Origin: Phormidium tenue FACHB-886
GTDB taxonomy: Bacteria > Cyanobacteriota > Cyanobacteriia > Elainellales > Elainellaceae
Direction: 5' to 3'
DNA length: 64,000 bases
Assembly: GCF_014764505.1 (NCBI RefSeq)
Contig: NZ_JACXWX010000001.1
Coordinates: 1-64,000 of the forward strand
Both the position numbers and the translations under genes were made by a program. Under the pieces are notes generated by a model. It was not told where the DNA came from. It searched no databases and saw only the letters and a program-made list of their open reading frames with translations. The stretch's first letter is position 1, and every line of letters starts with the position of its first letter. Positions 47,702 through 57,642 of the stretch are shown in pieces.

Positions 47702-49189
47702 ATGACTTTAGCAAACCAGGCTGCTCTATCCGTTTGGCAGGGTAACAGATCAAACTCTAGCTTTTGCTTGTCTGAACCGTCGTACCAAGCGCCCCCAATT
47801 AGAGATGCCCCCCATCAGCCGCAGGATTCGTCTATGCCAACTGGGTTGATGGCAGGAGTAGCGATCGCACTAGCAGCAGGTGCAGCAGCAGCCACCACTC
47901 AGTCTATTCCATCTGCTTTGTTGCAGCCCACACAGCCTCCCCCCCAACCTCAGCACGAAGGCTCTTTCCAAATTCGTCTCGAATCAGCCGTGCCCACATC
48001 AATCGCTGCCCCTGAAGTATTTTCTGAAACGCAGCGACGGGTTTTGGAAAGCCCACGCCTACTCGACCCGATCGTGGCAGAGCATACTGGGCTCACCTAC
48101 GAAACGCTGTCACAGAATCTCGATATCACGCTCAACTTAGAGAACCAGCTAGAGGTGCATTACCGAGACAGCAACGCTGAGCGCACCCAGCAGGTGCTGC
48201 AGGATCTATCGCAGGCTTATTTGCGCTACAGCCAAGAGTGCCAAACCTCTTCCTGTCGTGGTGCAGCATTTATTGAAGCCAAGATTCCGGTGGTGGAAAA
48301 GGAGATCGCCAGCCTGCAAACTCAGATACAACGGTTTTATGAGCAAAATGGCATAGAAGATTTAGCAACCCAAACGCAGCTATTCGACATGCGAGCGACT
48401 GAGCTGACAAACCAGGCGGCTGATATAGAAGTGCAAATCGCCAAGGCTGTAGATCAGTTCAATGCACTGCAGACGCAAATGGGGCTACCTGCTGATGATG
48501 CAATTACCGTGACGCTGTTAAAGCAGAATGCTGGCTATCAGGCGCTCCTGCCCCAGCTTCGATCGATCGACCAACAAATTGCCACCGAGCTGAGCCGCTT
48601 TGGAGCAAACAGCCCTGATTTGCAAGCACTGTACACGCGGCATCACGACATGCAGCAGCAACTGGCTCAAGCCGCGCAGCAAGCGTTAGAGCAGTCCTTG
48701 GCTCAGCCAGATGCCGATCTTAGTTCAGCACTTCAGGAGCCGCCTGCGCTTGGACTACTTCAGCAGTCGATTGGAGTGGCACACTATTTGCAAGTCCTGC
48801 AGATTCGTCAGCAAACGATCGCCCAAACCGATAGTTTAGTACAGCAGCAGCGGCATCAGCTAGCGGCTCTGCTGCGCCAAGAGGATGCGCTTCAGCAGCA
48901 GCTAAACTTGCAAACTGGAATTTTACAGGGCTATCAGGATGAGCTGGCGATCTTGCAGCCGCCGCTCACCCCTGCCGGATCAGATACTGCTCTGCTGGCT
49001 CAGCCCCCAGTCTGGAAGCTAGCCACTCAGCCACACCTGAGTGATATAGCCCCAAGACCATCCACGCCAGAGCTTTCAGCGATTGGACTTCAATCCCATA
49101 TCCTCATGGGAACTCTACTAGGCGTTGGCATAACTGTAGCGGTGAGTGTAGCAACACAGCAGAGAAAAGACAGTGCCCAGCACGCCTAA
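47702..49189 (+). CDS. Wzz/Wzc-like polysaccharide chain-length protein without kinase domain
   Basis: This 495-residue protein has a hydrophobic segment after a polar N-terminus (about 50-67), a Wzz-like domain (VAEHTGLTYETLSQNLDITL) and long coiled coils (about 190-430), then a C-terminal membrane helix. It matches the polysaccharide co-polymerase part of Wzc/GumC proteins and lacks the tyrosine-kinase domain. It should control chain length of an exported polysaccharide together with the exporter and glycosyltransferases in this region. Confidence 0.75.
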   Translation: MTLANQAALSVWQGNRSNSSFCLSEPSYQAPPIRDAPHQPQDSSMPTGLMAGVAIALAAGAAAATTQSIPSALLQPTQPPPQPQHEGSFQIRLESAVPTSIAAPEVFSETQRRVLESPRLLDPIVAEHTGLTYETLSQNLDITLNLENQLEVHYRDSNAERTQQVLQDLSQAYLRYSQECQTSSCRGAAFIEAKIPVVEKEIASLQTQIQRFYEQNGIEDLATQTQLFDMRATELTNQAADIEVQIAKAVDQFNALQTQMGLPADDAITVTLLKQNAGYQALLPQLRSIDQQIATELSRFGANSPDLQALYTRHHDMQQQLAQAAQQALEQSLAQPDADLSSALQEPPALGLLQQSIGVAHYLQVLQIRQQTIAQTDSLVQQQRHQLAALLRQEDALQQQLNLQTGILQGYQDELAILQPPLTPAGSDTALLAQPPVWKLATQPHLSDIAPRPSTPELSAIGLQSHILMGTLLGVGITVAVSVATQQRKDSAQHA

Positions 49190-49407
49190 GATAGTGCTTC
49201 TCCGCTCTGCTTAAGCTGTCTCCAAAGCGCTTGGATCTGCTCAAAAGATTCTTCAGGCGTGAGTTTGCCGCTGGTTTCTAAACCGCAGATGATGCTAACG
49301 CGATGGGAGAATTCCTGAAGGTTGGCGTTGAAGATTAGGTTTTCAGGCGTAAAGTCACCGTGGTAGCGGCTGTACGGGTTGATAAAGTTAGAACGATCGC
49401 CCATCAC
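49186..49407 (-). CDS. Small conserved cyanobacterial protein (DUF7219-like)
   Basis: This 73-residue soluble protein begins with N-F-I-N-P-Y-S-R-Y-H-G-D-F-T-P-E-N-L-I-F and has a helical rest. I recall this pattern from a small cyanobacterial family without a known function. Its stop overlaps the end of the chain-length gene by 4 bp on the opposite strand. The start could also be ATG 49404. Confidence 0.72.
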   Translation of the reverse strand: MMGDRSNFINPYSRYHGDFTPENLIFNANLQEFSHRVSIICGLETSGKLTPEESFEQIQALWRQLKQSGEALS

Positions 49408-49475
49408 TACTCCTCCTGCAAGATAAGTCGGACAGTCAAATTAGAAGAGAAAACAGATTTCTAAAAAGTCTAAGA

Positions 49476-49501
49476 AGGCAGAAGATGAACATCTTCTGCC
49501 T
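49476..49501. terminator. Hairpin upstream of the DUF7219-like gene
   Basis: AGGCAGAAGATG and CATCTTCTGCCT are complementary around AA and are followed by CTGCTTTCTT. Together with the next hairpin it separates two leftward genes. Confidence 0.5.
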
Positions 49502-49626
49502 CTGCTTTCTTAGAGATCTCTATTAATATTGTTCCCGCTACTTTCTGTATTAACCTAAACCGCTTGAGAGATTTAACAACTGTTTTGCATTAAGCGAGAC
49601 AGTGTCTAAAGAACCCTCTAGAAAAA

Positions 49627-49663
49627 CAAAATCCCTTCTTCACTAGTAGAAGAAGGGATTTTG
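49627..49663. terminator. Terminator of the CAAD gene
   Basis: A 15-bp stem (49627-49641 with 49649-49663) with A/T runs at its outer ends lies 40 bp past the CAAD stop on the minus strand. Confidence 0.7.
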
Positions 49664-49703
49664 TAGACAGGGTGTAGTGCTTCAGCACGGCACCGCTAGG
49701 AGT

Positions 49704-50153
49704 TTATTCCACCTCGCTGCTAATTCTGCCAAGGACCTGCTGCTTCAATGAGTTGAAATCAGTAGACAACTCACGGCGATTCTCTGCCTTCCAGAGATAG
49801 CGGTACACAAACCAGGTTGTGTAGCCAATCCCGATCAGCTCGAATAAGGGAGAGAGCAAAGGAATATCGTTGATTGCGCCTAGGATTGCCAAGAGCAGCT
49901 TCACGGCGATCAGAGCGCCGAAGATAAGACCAACTACCACAATCGGGCGTTTATTTTCGCCAAAGAACTCCGTCAGATAGTCGGGTAGATCTGAGAGAAA
50001 CGCCGAGATTTTATTCCCAATTTGCTTGAGCTGATCGCCAGCAGCGTCAGTTGTTTCAGTAAGAGTATCCTTGTCTTTTGGTTCGATTTCCACAGTAACC
50101 TTCTCCGCTGTGTAATCAGGGGCGTCAGTATATTGCTGCATTTCAGACTCCAT
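49704..50153 (-). CDS. CAAD-domain thylakoid membrane protein
   Basis: This 149-residue protein has an acidic N-terminus, two hydrophobic helices (about 70-90 and 97-118) and the CAAD pattern L-P-D-Y-L-T-E-F-F-G-E-N-K-R-P. CAAD domains anchor some cyanobacterial aminoacyl-tRNA synthetases to thylakoids; stand-alone forms relate to plant CURT1 thylakoid-curvature proteins. ATG 50153 starts close to the acidic N-terminus; the upstream reading adds 20 residues. Confidence 0.8.
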   Translation of the reverse strand: MESEMQQYTDAPDYTAEKVTVEIEPKDKDTLTETTDAAGDQLKQIGNKISAFLSDLPDYLTEFFGENKRPIVVVGLIFGALIAVKLLLAILGAINDIPLLSPLFELIGIGYTTWFVYRYLWKAENRRELSTDFNSLKQQVLGRISSEVE

Positions 50154-50496
50154 AATGATACCTTGAAACTCACTAAACGACCTATGTATGACTTCTCTGA
50201 GAGGATATTCCAATCTAACTTGGAATTAAAGCCAGATTTATAAATCTATTCTGGGATTTAATTAGATTCCAGATTCTTGCTCTGACCTTCACAAACGGAA
50301 GTAATCTTAGCGCGCCATCACCTGATCAGCGGTTGCAATCGATCTAAAATCTTCTGACTTTTAGTTTCGCTGGAAGTAGAGTGTGCCGAATCAACCTGAG
50401 GGAGGATCGTTCGAGGAACACAGGGATGACTTGCCGGCGGCACCGGAATGGGGCAAGAGCAGATGAGGCAAGGCAGGACAGGGCCGAATTTTTGGC

Positions 50497-51672
50497 TCAG
50501 CGCGATCGCTGTAGCTGTAAAACCTCCTGCGCTGCCCGGTCGCATACTCCCACTTCACCTAACTGCTGCCGCATTCGAACATACTGCATCAACATGGTTT
50601 GATGTCGATCGGGGTTGAGCAGAATCTCTAAGGCAGCCTCAGTAATGCGATCGGGAGTTGCTTCATCTTGCAGTAGCTCCGGGACGATTGGCTCCATCAG
50701 CACCAGATTGGGCGGCGAGACAAAGGGAGCCGAAAACTTGAGTAGATGTTTGGCAATCCAGGCGGTCAGCGGACTCAGCCGATAGATTACCACCTGTGGC
50801 ACATTGAGCAAAGCAATTTCTAGATTTGCCGTGCCAGATTTGGTCAAGGCAAGGTCGGCGGCGGCAATCACCGTTTGCGACTGTCCCGCAATCAGCTTTG
50901 CGTTTAGCCCATAGCGCTGAATGGCTTGCTCAATTGCCCCTCGGTAGATCTCCAGCGATAGCGGAACCCAAAACTGCACCTGCGGCAGCTTCGCCTGAAT
51001 TTGCTGTGCCGCCTCAAACATTGCAGGCAGAAGGTATCGAATCTCTTGCCGCCGCGAGGCAGGAATCAGCGCAATCGCTAGCTGATCGGGCGCAATGCCT
51101 AGCTGCTGCCGCGCCTGTTCACGGCTAGGAGCCGTTTGCATCCGATCAACCAGCGGATGACCTACCCAAGCGACATTGCCGCCCCGCTTCTGGTAGTAGG
51201 TTGCTTCTGCCGGAAAAATAGCCAGCAGGCGATCGCTGATCTGCAGAATCCGCTCGGTATTACGTGGGCTGAGCGACCAGACCCACTCCTGCGGCGCTAT
51301 GTAGTAGACAGTGGGTACCGTGGGCAGTTTTTTGCGAACGAAGTTACCGATCGCCAAATTGGGACCAAAATAGTCGATCATCACCACCAAATCGGGGGGG
51401 TGCTGCTGCAAATGTGCCTTGATCCGCTGCTGAATTTGGTAGGTTGACCAGACGTAGGGCACAGACTCTAAAATGCCGATCGAGCCGATCGCGCTCGTGT
51501 TTGCTAGCAGCGTTGCGCCTGCCTGCTCCATGCGATCCCCCCCCACTGCCAGAATTTCTAGTGAGATATCCTGCAGGGCAGCTTGTCGATAGAGCGCTTC
51601 TACGAGCAGCGCTCCCTGCAGATCGCCGGAAACTTCGCCCGTACTGATGAAGATGCGGAACTCATCCTTCAT
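50497..51672 (-). CDS. lpxB: Lipid-A-disaccharide synthase LpxB
   Basis: The 391 residues match LpxB, the inner-membrane-associated GT19 enzyme that joins UDP-2,3-diacylglucosamine to lipid X. Seen are the start F-I-S-T-G-E-V-S-G-D-L-Q-G, the core G-G-D-R-M-E-Q-A-G and the substrate segment V-I-Y-R-L-S-P-L-T. It is the last gene of the leftward envelope block. Confidence 0.93.
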   Translation of the reverse strand: MKDEFRIFISTGEVSGDLQGALLVEALYRQAALQDISLEILAVGGDRMEQAGATLLANTSAIGSIGILESVPYVWSTYQIQQRIKAHLQQHPPDLVVMIDYFGPNLAIGNFVRKKLPTVPTVYYIAPQEWVWSLSPRNTERILQISDRLLAIFPAEATYYQKRGGNVAWVGHPLVDRMQTAPSREQARQQLGIAPDQLAIALIPASRRQEIRYLLPAMFEAAQQIQAKLPQVQFWVPLSLEIYRGAIEQAIQRYGLNAKLIAGQSQTVIAAADLALTKSGTANLEIALLNVPQVVIYRLSPLTAWIAKHLLKFSAPFVSPPNLVLMEPIVPELLQDEATPDRITEAALEILLNPDRHQTMLMQYVRMRQQLGEVGVCDRAAQEVLQLQRSR

Positions 51673-51718
51673 CTTGCTTCCTCATTGCAGTGTGCTGACT
51701 GTGGAGTTTCCACAGGTG

Positions 51719-52546
51719 CTATTCATCCTTGCCGCCGCTTCGCTTGCCGGGAATACAGCCGCGCCGGCCGGTTGCAAAGTGGCTGAGGTAAACGAACTGG
51801 TGCAGATGCTGGAGCGGCTCACTGTCCGCGAGAAACTCTAGCTGTTCCAGCGCCTGATTAAGCGACAAATTAGAGCGATAAAGGAGACGGAATGCTTTTT
51901 TGAGATCGCGGAGGATTTTGCCATCCTCTGCTTCAGCCAGTCCCGCTCGCTGTAGCCCCACTCGATTGAGTAGCCGCACTCGCGCCGGATTGCCTTCAAC
52001 CAGCATGAAGGGCGGCACATCCCGCTGGATACGGCTCATGCCGCCCACCATCGCTAGCTGCCCGATATGGACAAACTGATGGACCCCCAGGATGCCGCTA
52101 ATGGTGGCGCGTGACTCAACCCGCACATGCCCTGCCAATGCTACTCCATTGGAGATATTGACGCGATCTTCTATGACACAGTTGTGCCCCACATGCACAT
52201 ACGCCATCAGCAAATTACCATTGCCGATCACCGTGGCTTCGCCTGCATGCGTGGCCTGGTTAACCGTTACATATTCCCGAAACACGTTGTCATTGCCGAT
52301 CCGTACCTGATTGCTGCAGCCGTCATATTTCAGGTCTTGCGGCTCCGAGCCAATGACTGCACCAGAAAAAATTTGGTTGCGATCGCCAATCACCGTATCG
52401 CCATCTAGCACGACATGTGCCCCAATCACCGTACCTGCTCCTACTTTCACCCGCTCTCCGATCACGGCATAGGCGCCCACCTGTACTGTCGGGTGAAGCT
52501 CAGCACGGGCATGAATAACAGCAGTGGGATGAATTAGGGTAGTCAA
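51719..52546 (-). CDS. lpxA: UDP-N-acetylglucosamine acyltransferase LpxA
   Basis: The 275 residues match LpxA, a trimeric left-handed beta-helix enzyme that adds the first acyl chain to UDP-GlcNAc. Hexapeptide repeats fill the N-terminal two thirds, with a catalytic-His motif H-V-G-H-N-C and a helical C-terminus. It starts 81 bp from fabZ and ends 46 bp from lpxB. Confidence 0.94.
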   Translation of the reverse strand: MTTLIHPTAVIHARAELHPTVQVGAYAVIGERVKVGAGTVIGAHVVLDGDTVIGDRNQIFSGAVIGSEPQDLKYDGCSNQVRIGNDNVFREYVTVNQATHAGEATVIGNGNLLMAYVHVGHNCVIEDRVNISNGVALAGHVRVESRATISGILGVHQFVHIGQLAMVGGMSRIQRDVPPFMLVEGNPARVRLLNRVGLQRAGLAEAEDGKILRDLKKAFRLLYRSNLSLNQALEQLEFLADSEPLQHLHQFVYLSHFATGRRGCIPGKRSGGKDE

Positions 52547-52627
52547 GGGAGTGGGGTAGATCCTGGATAGTTAGGAATAATAGGGGGTGTAACAGAGATT
52601 AGGTGTAGCACAAGATATTAGAGGCTA

Positions 52628-53152
52628 TTAGGGCACATCGACCAATGAAAAAGTCAGCAGACCTTCGGCAGCTAATTGACCCTCTACTTCAGCACGACCT
52701 TGCATCTTGCCAAATCGACGACCTTTTACAGACAGGAGTTCCACGCTCATCACCAGTTGGTCACCGGGAACAACCGGACGCCGAAAGCGGACTTTATCAA
52801 TGCCGGCGAACATAAACAAACCCTTGGGTAAATCTGGCATCTGCGTGACAATAATCCCGCCCACTTGTGCCATCGCCTCTACAATCAAGACACCCGGCAT
52901 AATAGGGCGATCGGGAAAATGTCCTTGAAAATGAGGTTCGTTAAAGGTGACATTTTTGATGCCCACCGCCAGTTTTCCAGGCACATACCGAATGATCCGA
53001 TCCACCAGGGCAAACGGGTAGCGATGCGGCAGCAGCCGATGAATCTCTTCGATCGACAGTGACTTGGGCTGTTCGCCCACTTCTGATTCTAGGTGTGTCT
53101 GTGCTTCTAGATGCGTTTGGGAAGTAATGGGATCGTCAGTCAGTATAGCCAT
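52628..53152 (-). CDS. fabZ: 3-hydroxyacyl-ACP dehydratase FabZ
   Basis: The 174 residues match FabZ of fatty-acid synthesis, a hot-dog fold enzyme. The catalytic His and Glu are in [20 protein letters not shown], and [12 protein letters not shown] sits near the start of the fold. The N-terminal 30 residues are an extension with a repeated T-H-L-E-[AS]. Confidence 0.94.
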   Translation of the reverse strand: MAILTDDPITSQTHLEAQTHLESEVGEQPKSLSIEEIHRLLPHRYPFALVDRIIRYVPGKLAVGIKNVTFNEPHFQGHFPDRPIMPGVLIVEAMAQVGGIIVTQMPDLPKGLFMFAGIDKVRFRRPVVPGDQLVMSVELLSVKGRRFGKMQGRAEVEGQLAAEGLLTFSLVDVP

Positions 53153-53209
53153 GAGTAAACTTAAGTAAGACTGGAGGAACTTAGGGACTGGAGAAGCAAA
53201 CCGTCCTCG

Positions 53210-54082
53210 CTAGAGGAGAGCCTGCGCTAGACGATGAGCCAGCTGGGTGTGCAGATGATGACTCGCTTTGTAGGCGAGCACATGCATCAGCGGAACCGTT
53301 CCCAACAAACTCAAGTCTCCTACTAAGTCTAAAAGTTTATGACGTACTGGTTCATTTGAAAATCTCAACGGCGGATTGAGCCAACCGGTTTGGTCGCAAA
53401 CCAGCGCATTCTCCAGGCTTCCACCCTTAATCAGGCCCTGCTGCTGCAGCTGCTCAATTTGGTGCGCCAAGCCAAATGTGCGGGCAGGGGCAACTGCATC
53501 TGCAAAAGGCTCTTGAGCAGGCGACCAGCTAAACCATTGATTGCCGATCGCCGCTACATCAAAGTCGATGCCGTAGGTAAAGCGCAGCTCTGAGGCAGGC
53601 AGGGCTGCCACAAAAGCATCTGCTTGCCGCACCCAAATGGGTTCATTCAGGTGGTACTGCGGACGAGCCGATTGGGGCTGGAGCCCTGCAGCGACGATCG
53701 CCTCGACCCATTCACGAGCAGAGCCATCTAGCAACGGCACCTCTGCTCCATCTATTTCAATTCGGGCATTATCCACCCCCATACCTGCTAGAGCTGCCAG
53801 CAGATGTTCTACCGTGCGAACACTTGCCGTACCAACTGCCAGCTCCGTTGAGAGCAACGTTTGCCGCACGGCATCATATTGGGCTGGAATCACAGGCGAT
53901 CCTGGCAAATCCGTACGGACAAAGTAGCGTCCTTGACCCGCCGCAGCGGGCAAGATTTTGACCTGGGTTTGTTCACCCGAATGCAGCCCTACACCCGATC
54001 GTTCAATCGGAGCCGTTAGGGTCTGCTGCGGTGGCGGTTCGATCGCCAGCTCCAACGCCTGCGGTTCTGCAACTCGACTCAT
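53210..54082 (-). CDS. lpxC: UDP-3-O-acyl-N-acetylglucosamine deacetylase LpxC
   Basis: The 290 residues match LpxC, the zinc deacetylase committing the lipid A pathway. Metal ligands lie in the [10 protein letters not shown] motif and in [10 protein letters not shown]; the final histidine is in K-A-S-H-H-L. The gene starts 61 bp from the bamA stop, consistent with one operon. Confidence 0.94.
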   Translation of the reverse strand: MSRVAEPQALELAIEPPPQQTLTAPIERSGVGLHSGEQTQVKILPAAAGQGRYFVRTDLPGSPVIPAQYDAVRQTLLSTELAVGTASVRTVEHLLAALAGMGVDNARIEIDGAEVPLLDGSAREWVEAIVAAGLQPQSARPQYHLNEPIWVRQADAFVAALPASELRFTYGIDFDVAAIGNQWFSWSPAQEPFADAVAPARTFGLAHQIEQLQQQGLIKGGSLENALVCDQTGWLNPPLRFSNEPVRHKLLDLVGDLSLLGTVPLMHVLAYKASHHLHTQLAHRLAQALL

Positions 54083-54143
54083 GTCTCACTCCTCACTCTC
54101 ACTCCGCCCAAACCGCGTCGCAGATAAAACTCCACGACATCCT

Positions 54144-56663
54144 TTAAAACCGTTGCCCGATCCCAAAGTGAAACTCGTTGTCCCCCTGGTCGTTGATGGC
54201 ATAGTCTACACGAATCTGCCCGATCGGCGAATTAATCCGGAGACCCGCGCCATAACCAAATCCGCTACCTGGCTTATCCCGGATACCAGCTGGGTTTCCA
54301 GGAACATCGCTGGCTGTGCCCAAATCAGTGCCAGCATCAAAGAACAGTGCGCCACCTAGAATTGAAAACAGCGGGAAGCGATACTCAGCGCTAAATGTCA
54401 GGAAGCTGCGACCGCTACCCAAATCTCCAGACTGATAGCCGCGCACCGAGTCTGTACCGCCCAAAGAGAAGGCTTCATACGGAGGTAAATCCCCAATGAT
54501 CGTGCCGCCCTGGACGTTAAACGCCAGCGTTTCTGGACAGTCTGTGGGAGAGCTATCTTCTTCACGGCAGGCAGGGGCAAACTGGGTGAACTCCACCGGA
54601 ATAAAGTAGCTGTAGCTGGCTCGGAAGCGGTTGAAGGTGATGCCATCGATCGGGATGGTCTGTTCATCGCTAAGGCGCAACAGCGAGCCAGAGGTGGTGT
54701 TTATAGGACTGTTGCGGCGATCCCGCACCACGGCCGCCTGAAGCGACAGAATATTATCTGTCCCGGACTCGTTAAAGCTAAGCAGATTACCCAGCTCATC
54801 GCGCGGAGCAATATCTCCGCTAGCATCACGGATGCTGACATTCTGGTACTGCAAGCCCAACGAACCGCGCCAGCCATCGCCCAGCGGACGACCAAAAGTG
54901 ACGCCGCTACCCAGCCGGTAAACACGCGGGCGATCGCCATCATCGTTGTCATCATCGCCATCTGGCAGTTCTACCTCATTCTCGCCTCCATCAAACACAA
55001 GCGAGATCGACTGCCGTCCAAACGCATTGACGGTGTAGGATGTGCGATTGGGATCGGTAGCAATCCAGGGATCGGTAAAGCTGACATCAAACTGCAAGCT
55101 CCGCAGACCTGCTTGCACTTCAGCATTGAGCGTTTGGGCATTCCCGCCCAGGTTTTGCTCCTGCAGGCTGACGGCTCCAAATAAGCCATCAGCAGAGCTA
55201 AAGCCCACGCTCGCGCCGATCGATCCTGTCCGACGCTCCGTCACATTCACGACTAGGTTGACCCTGCGGGGGTCTTCCTCAGAAGGAACCAGGGCTGGCT
55301 GCAAATCCTCGAAGATGCCGAGCGCAAAGGCACGCTGAAAGTCTGCCTGGAGGCGCTGCTGGTTTAGCACATCGCCGGGTTGCGTTTCAAACTCACGGGT
55401 AATGATGAAGGGGCGCGTTTTTCCTTCAATGGGGTTGCCTTCGTCATCGGTGGCGTTGCCATCTCGATCGAGGAAGCGAATCTCGATGTTTTCGATCACG
55501 CCTTCTGCAACCTCAATAGTGGCAGTTCCATCGGGCGAAACCTGCGGTGCCCCAATCACCTGCGCCAGCACGTAGCCATTCGACTGATAAAGCTCATTGA
55601 GTTCTTGAACGCCACGCTGAAAATCATTCAGGTTCAAAATGTTGCCATATTGGTTGCCAAAAATGCTGTCAACGGCTTGCTGAAGTGGCACATCTTGATC
55701 CTGATAGCGGATCGTCTCAACTTGGCTACCAGATAGCCGTACAGCTCTTAGCTCTGGGTTGGGCTGCACCTCAAACGTGATTCTTACCCCCAGCGGCGTA
55801 TCTTGCGGCACTGCTCGTACATTGGCAAAGAAGCCCGTTGCAAAAATAGCATTGATGTCTGCTTGCAGCTGCGATCGTGTAGTAGTTTGGCCAGGCTGGG
55901 TGCGAAGTACCCCATACACCTGGTTGAGCAGATCGTCCTCTACGCCTGTGACTGCTACTTCTGCTACCAATACTCGCGCCTCTGGCTGAGAAGATTCTGG
56001 CGGTATAGTTTCGGGTGCGCCTGGAACAGTAGACGGCTGAGTGGGTGTGGTGCCATCTGGAGCTGTACCTGGAAGGGCTCCTGGGGCTTCGGGTGTCGTT
56101 CCTGGCGTTTCGGGGGTTGGGTTAGATGGTGTATCCGGAGCGGTGTCTGGCGTAGTCGGCAGTGTCACATCTGGAACGATTGGAATGATAGGCGTTTGAC
56201 CCGGTGGCTCGGTTGGCTCGGTTGGCGCTGCAGGCGTCGTTTCTTGCTCTGGCGTCGCTGCCTGTGCAACATTAACCTCGGTTAGCTCGGTTCCAAGTTG
56301 GGAGGTAGCCAGTGCTGGCGGCTCAGCAGTGATGAGGACGGGCTGAGGTTCTGCACTGGGCTGAGACTCTGCACTGGGCTGAGAGCTGGCAAGAAATTCT
56401 ACAGCTGGGGCGGTTTCAGGTGGGCTGACAGGCTGGCTGACACTCCGTGCCACTCGATCGACCGATGCAGAAGATGCAGGCTGCACCGCAGCCCAAGTTG
56501 TCTCAGCCGGGTTGGAGCCAGATAAACCTGACAACCCTGCTGCAAGCTCTGGGCTTCCGTTCGCTGGCTCCACTGACTCAGATGTTTTTGCCTCAGCCGG
56601 ATGAGCTAAACCAAGGGCTGCGGAAGCTGCAAATACTGCAAATAAAACGGGAGAAAAACGCAT
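54144..56663 (-). CDS. bamA: Omp85/BamA outer-membrane assembly protein
   Basis: This 839-residue protein has a signal peptide (MRFSPVLFAVFAASAALGLA, cut near A-E-A), a long Pro/Thr/Glu-rich linker (about 130-240), three POTRA domains (about 245-500) and a C-terminal 16-strand barrel ending in a terminal Phe, with the conserved V-R-G-Y loop motif (SVRGYQSGDL). It inserts beta-barrel proteins into the outer membrane; cyanobacterial Omp85 is the relative of chloroplast Toc75. ATG 56663 is chosen because the signal peptide begins there. Confidence 0.92.
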   Translation of the reverse strand: MRFSPVLFAVFAASAALGLAHPAEAKTSESVEPANGSPELAAGLSGLSGSNPAETTWAAVQPASSASVDRVARSVSQPVSPPETAPAVEFLASSQPSAESQPSAEPQPVLITAEPPALATSQLGTELTEVNVAQAATPEQETTPAAPTEPTEPPGQTPIIPIVPDVTLPTTPDTAPDTPSNPTPETPGTTPEAPGALPGTAPDGTTPTQPSTVPGAPETIPPESSQPEARVLVAEVAVTGVEDDLLNQVYGVLRTQPGQTTTRSQLQADINAIFATGFFANVRAVPQDTPLGVRITFEVQPNPELRAVRLSGSQVETIRYQDQDVPLQQAVDSIFGNQYGNILNLNDFQRGVQELNELYQSNGYVLAQVIGAPQVSPDGTATIEVAEGVIENIEIRFLDRDGNATDDEGNPIEGKTRPFIITREFETQPGDVLNQQRLQADFQRAFALGIFEDLQPALVPSEEDPRRVNLVVNVTERRTGSIGASVGFSSADGLFGAVSLQEQNLGGNAQTLNAEVQAGLRSLQFDVSFTDPWIATDPNRTSYTVNAFGRQSISLVFDGGENEVELPDGDDDNDDGDRPRVYRLGSGVTFGRPLGDGWRGSLGLQYQNVSIRDASGDIAPRDELGNLLSFNESGTDNILSLQAAVVRDRRNSPINTTSGSLLRLSDEQTIPIDGITFNRFRASYSYFIPVEFTQFAPACREEDSSPTDCPETLAFNVQGGTIIGDLPPYEAFSLGGTDSVRGYQSGDLGSGRSFLTFSAEYRFPLFSILGGALFFDAGTDLGTASDVPGNPAGIRDKPGSGFGYGAGLRINSPIGQIRVDYAINDQGDNEFHFGIGQRF

Positions 56664-56892
56664 ACTGTTCAGGTTGTTTGGCACGTCCACACACCATACA
56701 GTCTGCCGATGCAGACCCAGAGACGACATTTTGGCGTACTGCTCTAGAGAGAAGCTTCTGAGCGGTATTTGCACTACTTCAGCCAACTCACAGTCTTGGA
56801 ACAGAAACCAGCCAAAAGAAATGTCGAGACGATTTCAGGCGTGACCCTGAAAATACTCTGTAAACCCAGCAATTTTACAGCATCGTCTGCAC

Positions 56893-57642
56893 TTATTTTT
56901 CAATTGGCTGTGCCAGAACTCTTTCTAGCACTTGCCGATAGGCTGATTCTACGTTCCCAAGATCCTGCCGGAAGCGATCTTTGTCCATCACTCGATCAGC
57001 TGGATCAGCGCTGGTTTGGTTCCACAGCCGACAGGTGTCAGGGCTGATTTCATCCGCCAGCAGCAGGGTTCCTTGGGCATCCAAGCCAAACTCCAGCTTA
57101 AAATCCACCAGAGTGATGCCGCACTTCTCAAAAAATTCAGACAAAAGCTGATTGATCTGCAAAGCAGCGGTGCGGAGTTGGTCGACCTGCGGCGAGCTGG
57201 CAAGCTCCAGCAGCAGCAGGCGGTCGAGGGTTAACAGCGGATCGCCTAGCGCGTCGTTCTTGTAGTAGAACTCCACGAGCGGCTGCGGTAGAACTGTCCC
57301 TAAAGCAATACCAGTTTGTTGACAGAGACTCCCGGCTGCAATGTTCCTGACTACGACTTCAAGTGGCAAAATTTTGACGGCTTTAACTCGCATCTGGCTG
57401 GGACTGGGCGAATCAATCCAGTGTGTGCGAACGCCAGCAGCTTCTAACTGCTGAAATAAGTGAGTCGAGATGGCACAGTTCATTTCGCCTTTGCCTGTAA
57501 TGCTGCCTCGCTTCTGAGCATTGAAGGCAGTGGCATCATCTTTGAACTGCGTCAGCAAAATTTCTGGATCATCAGTGGCATAGAGAATTTTTGCTTTGCC
57601 TTCGTAAAGCTTTTGACCTGTAGCCGTGGAATAAGTAGACAT
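56893..57642 (-). CDS. purC: SAICAR synthetase PurC
   Basis: The 249 residues match PurC, which joins CAIR and aspartate using ATP in purine synthesis. Present are the K-L-Y-E-G-K-A-K start, K-R-G-S-I-T-G-K-G and the L-V-D-F-K-L-E-F-G motif, then D-E-I-S-P-D-T-C-R. It lies upstream of bamA on the same strand, as in other cyanobacteria. Confidence 0.95.
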   Translation of the reverse strand: MSTYSTATGQKLYEGKAKILYATDDPEILLTQFKDDATAFNAQKRGSITGKGEMNCAISTHLFQQLEAAGVRTHWIDSPSPSQMRVKAVKILPLEVVVRNIAAGSLCQQTGIALGTVLPQPLVEFYYKNDALGDPLLTLDRLLLLELASSPQVDQLRTAALQINQLLSEFFEKCGITLVDFKLEFGLDAQGTLLLADEISPDTCRLWNQTSADPADRVMDKDRFRQDLGNVESAYRQVLERVLAQPIEK

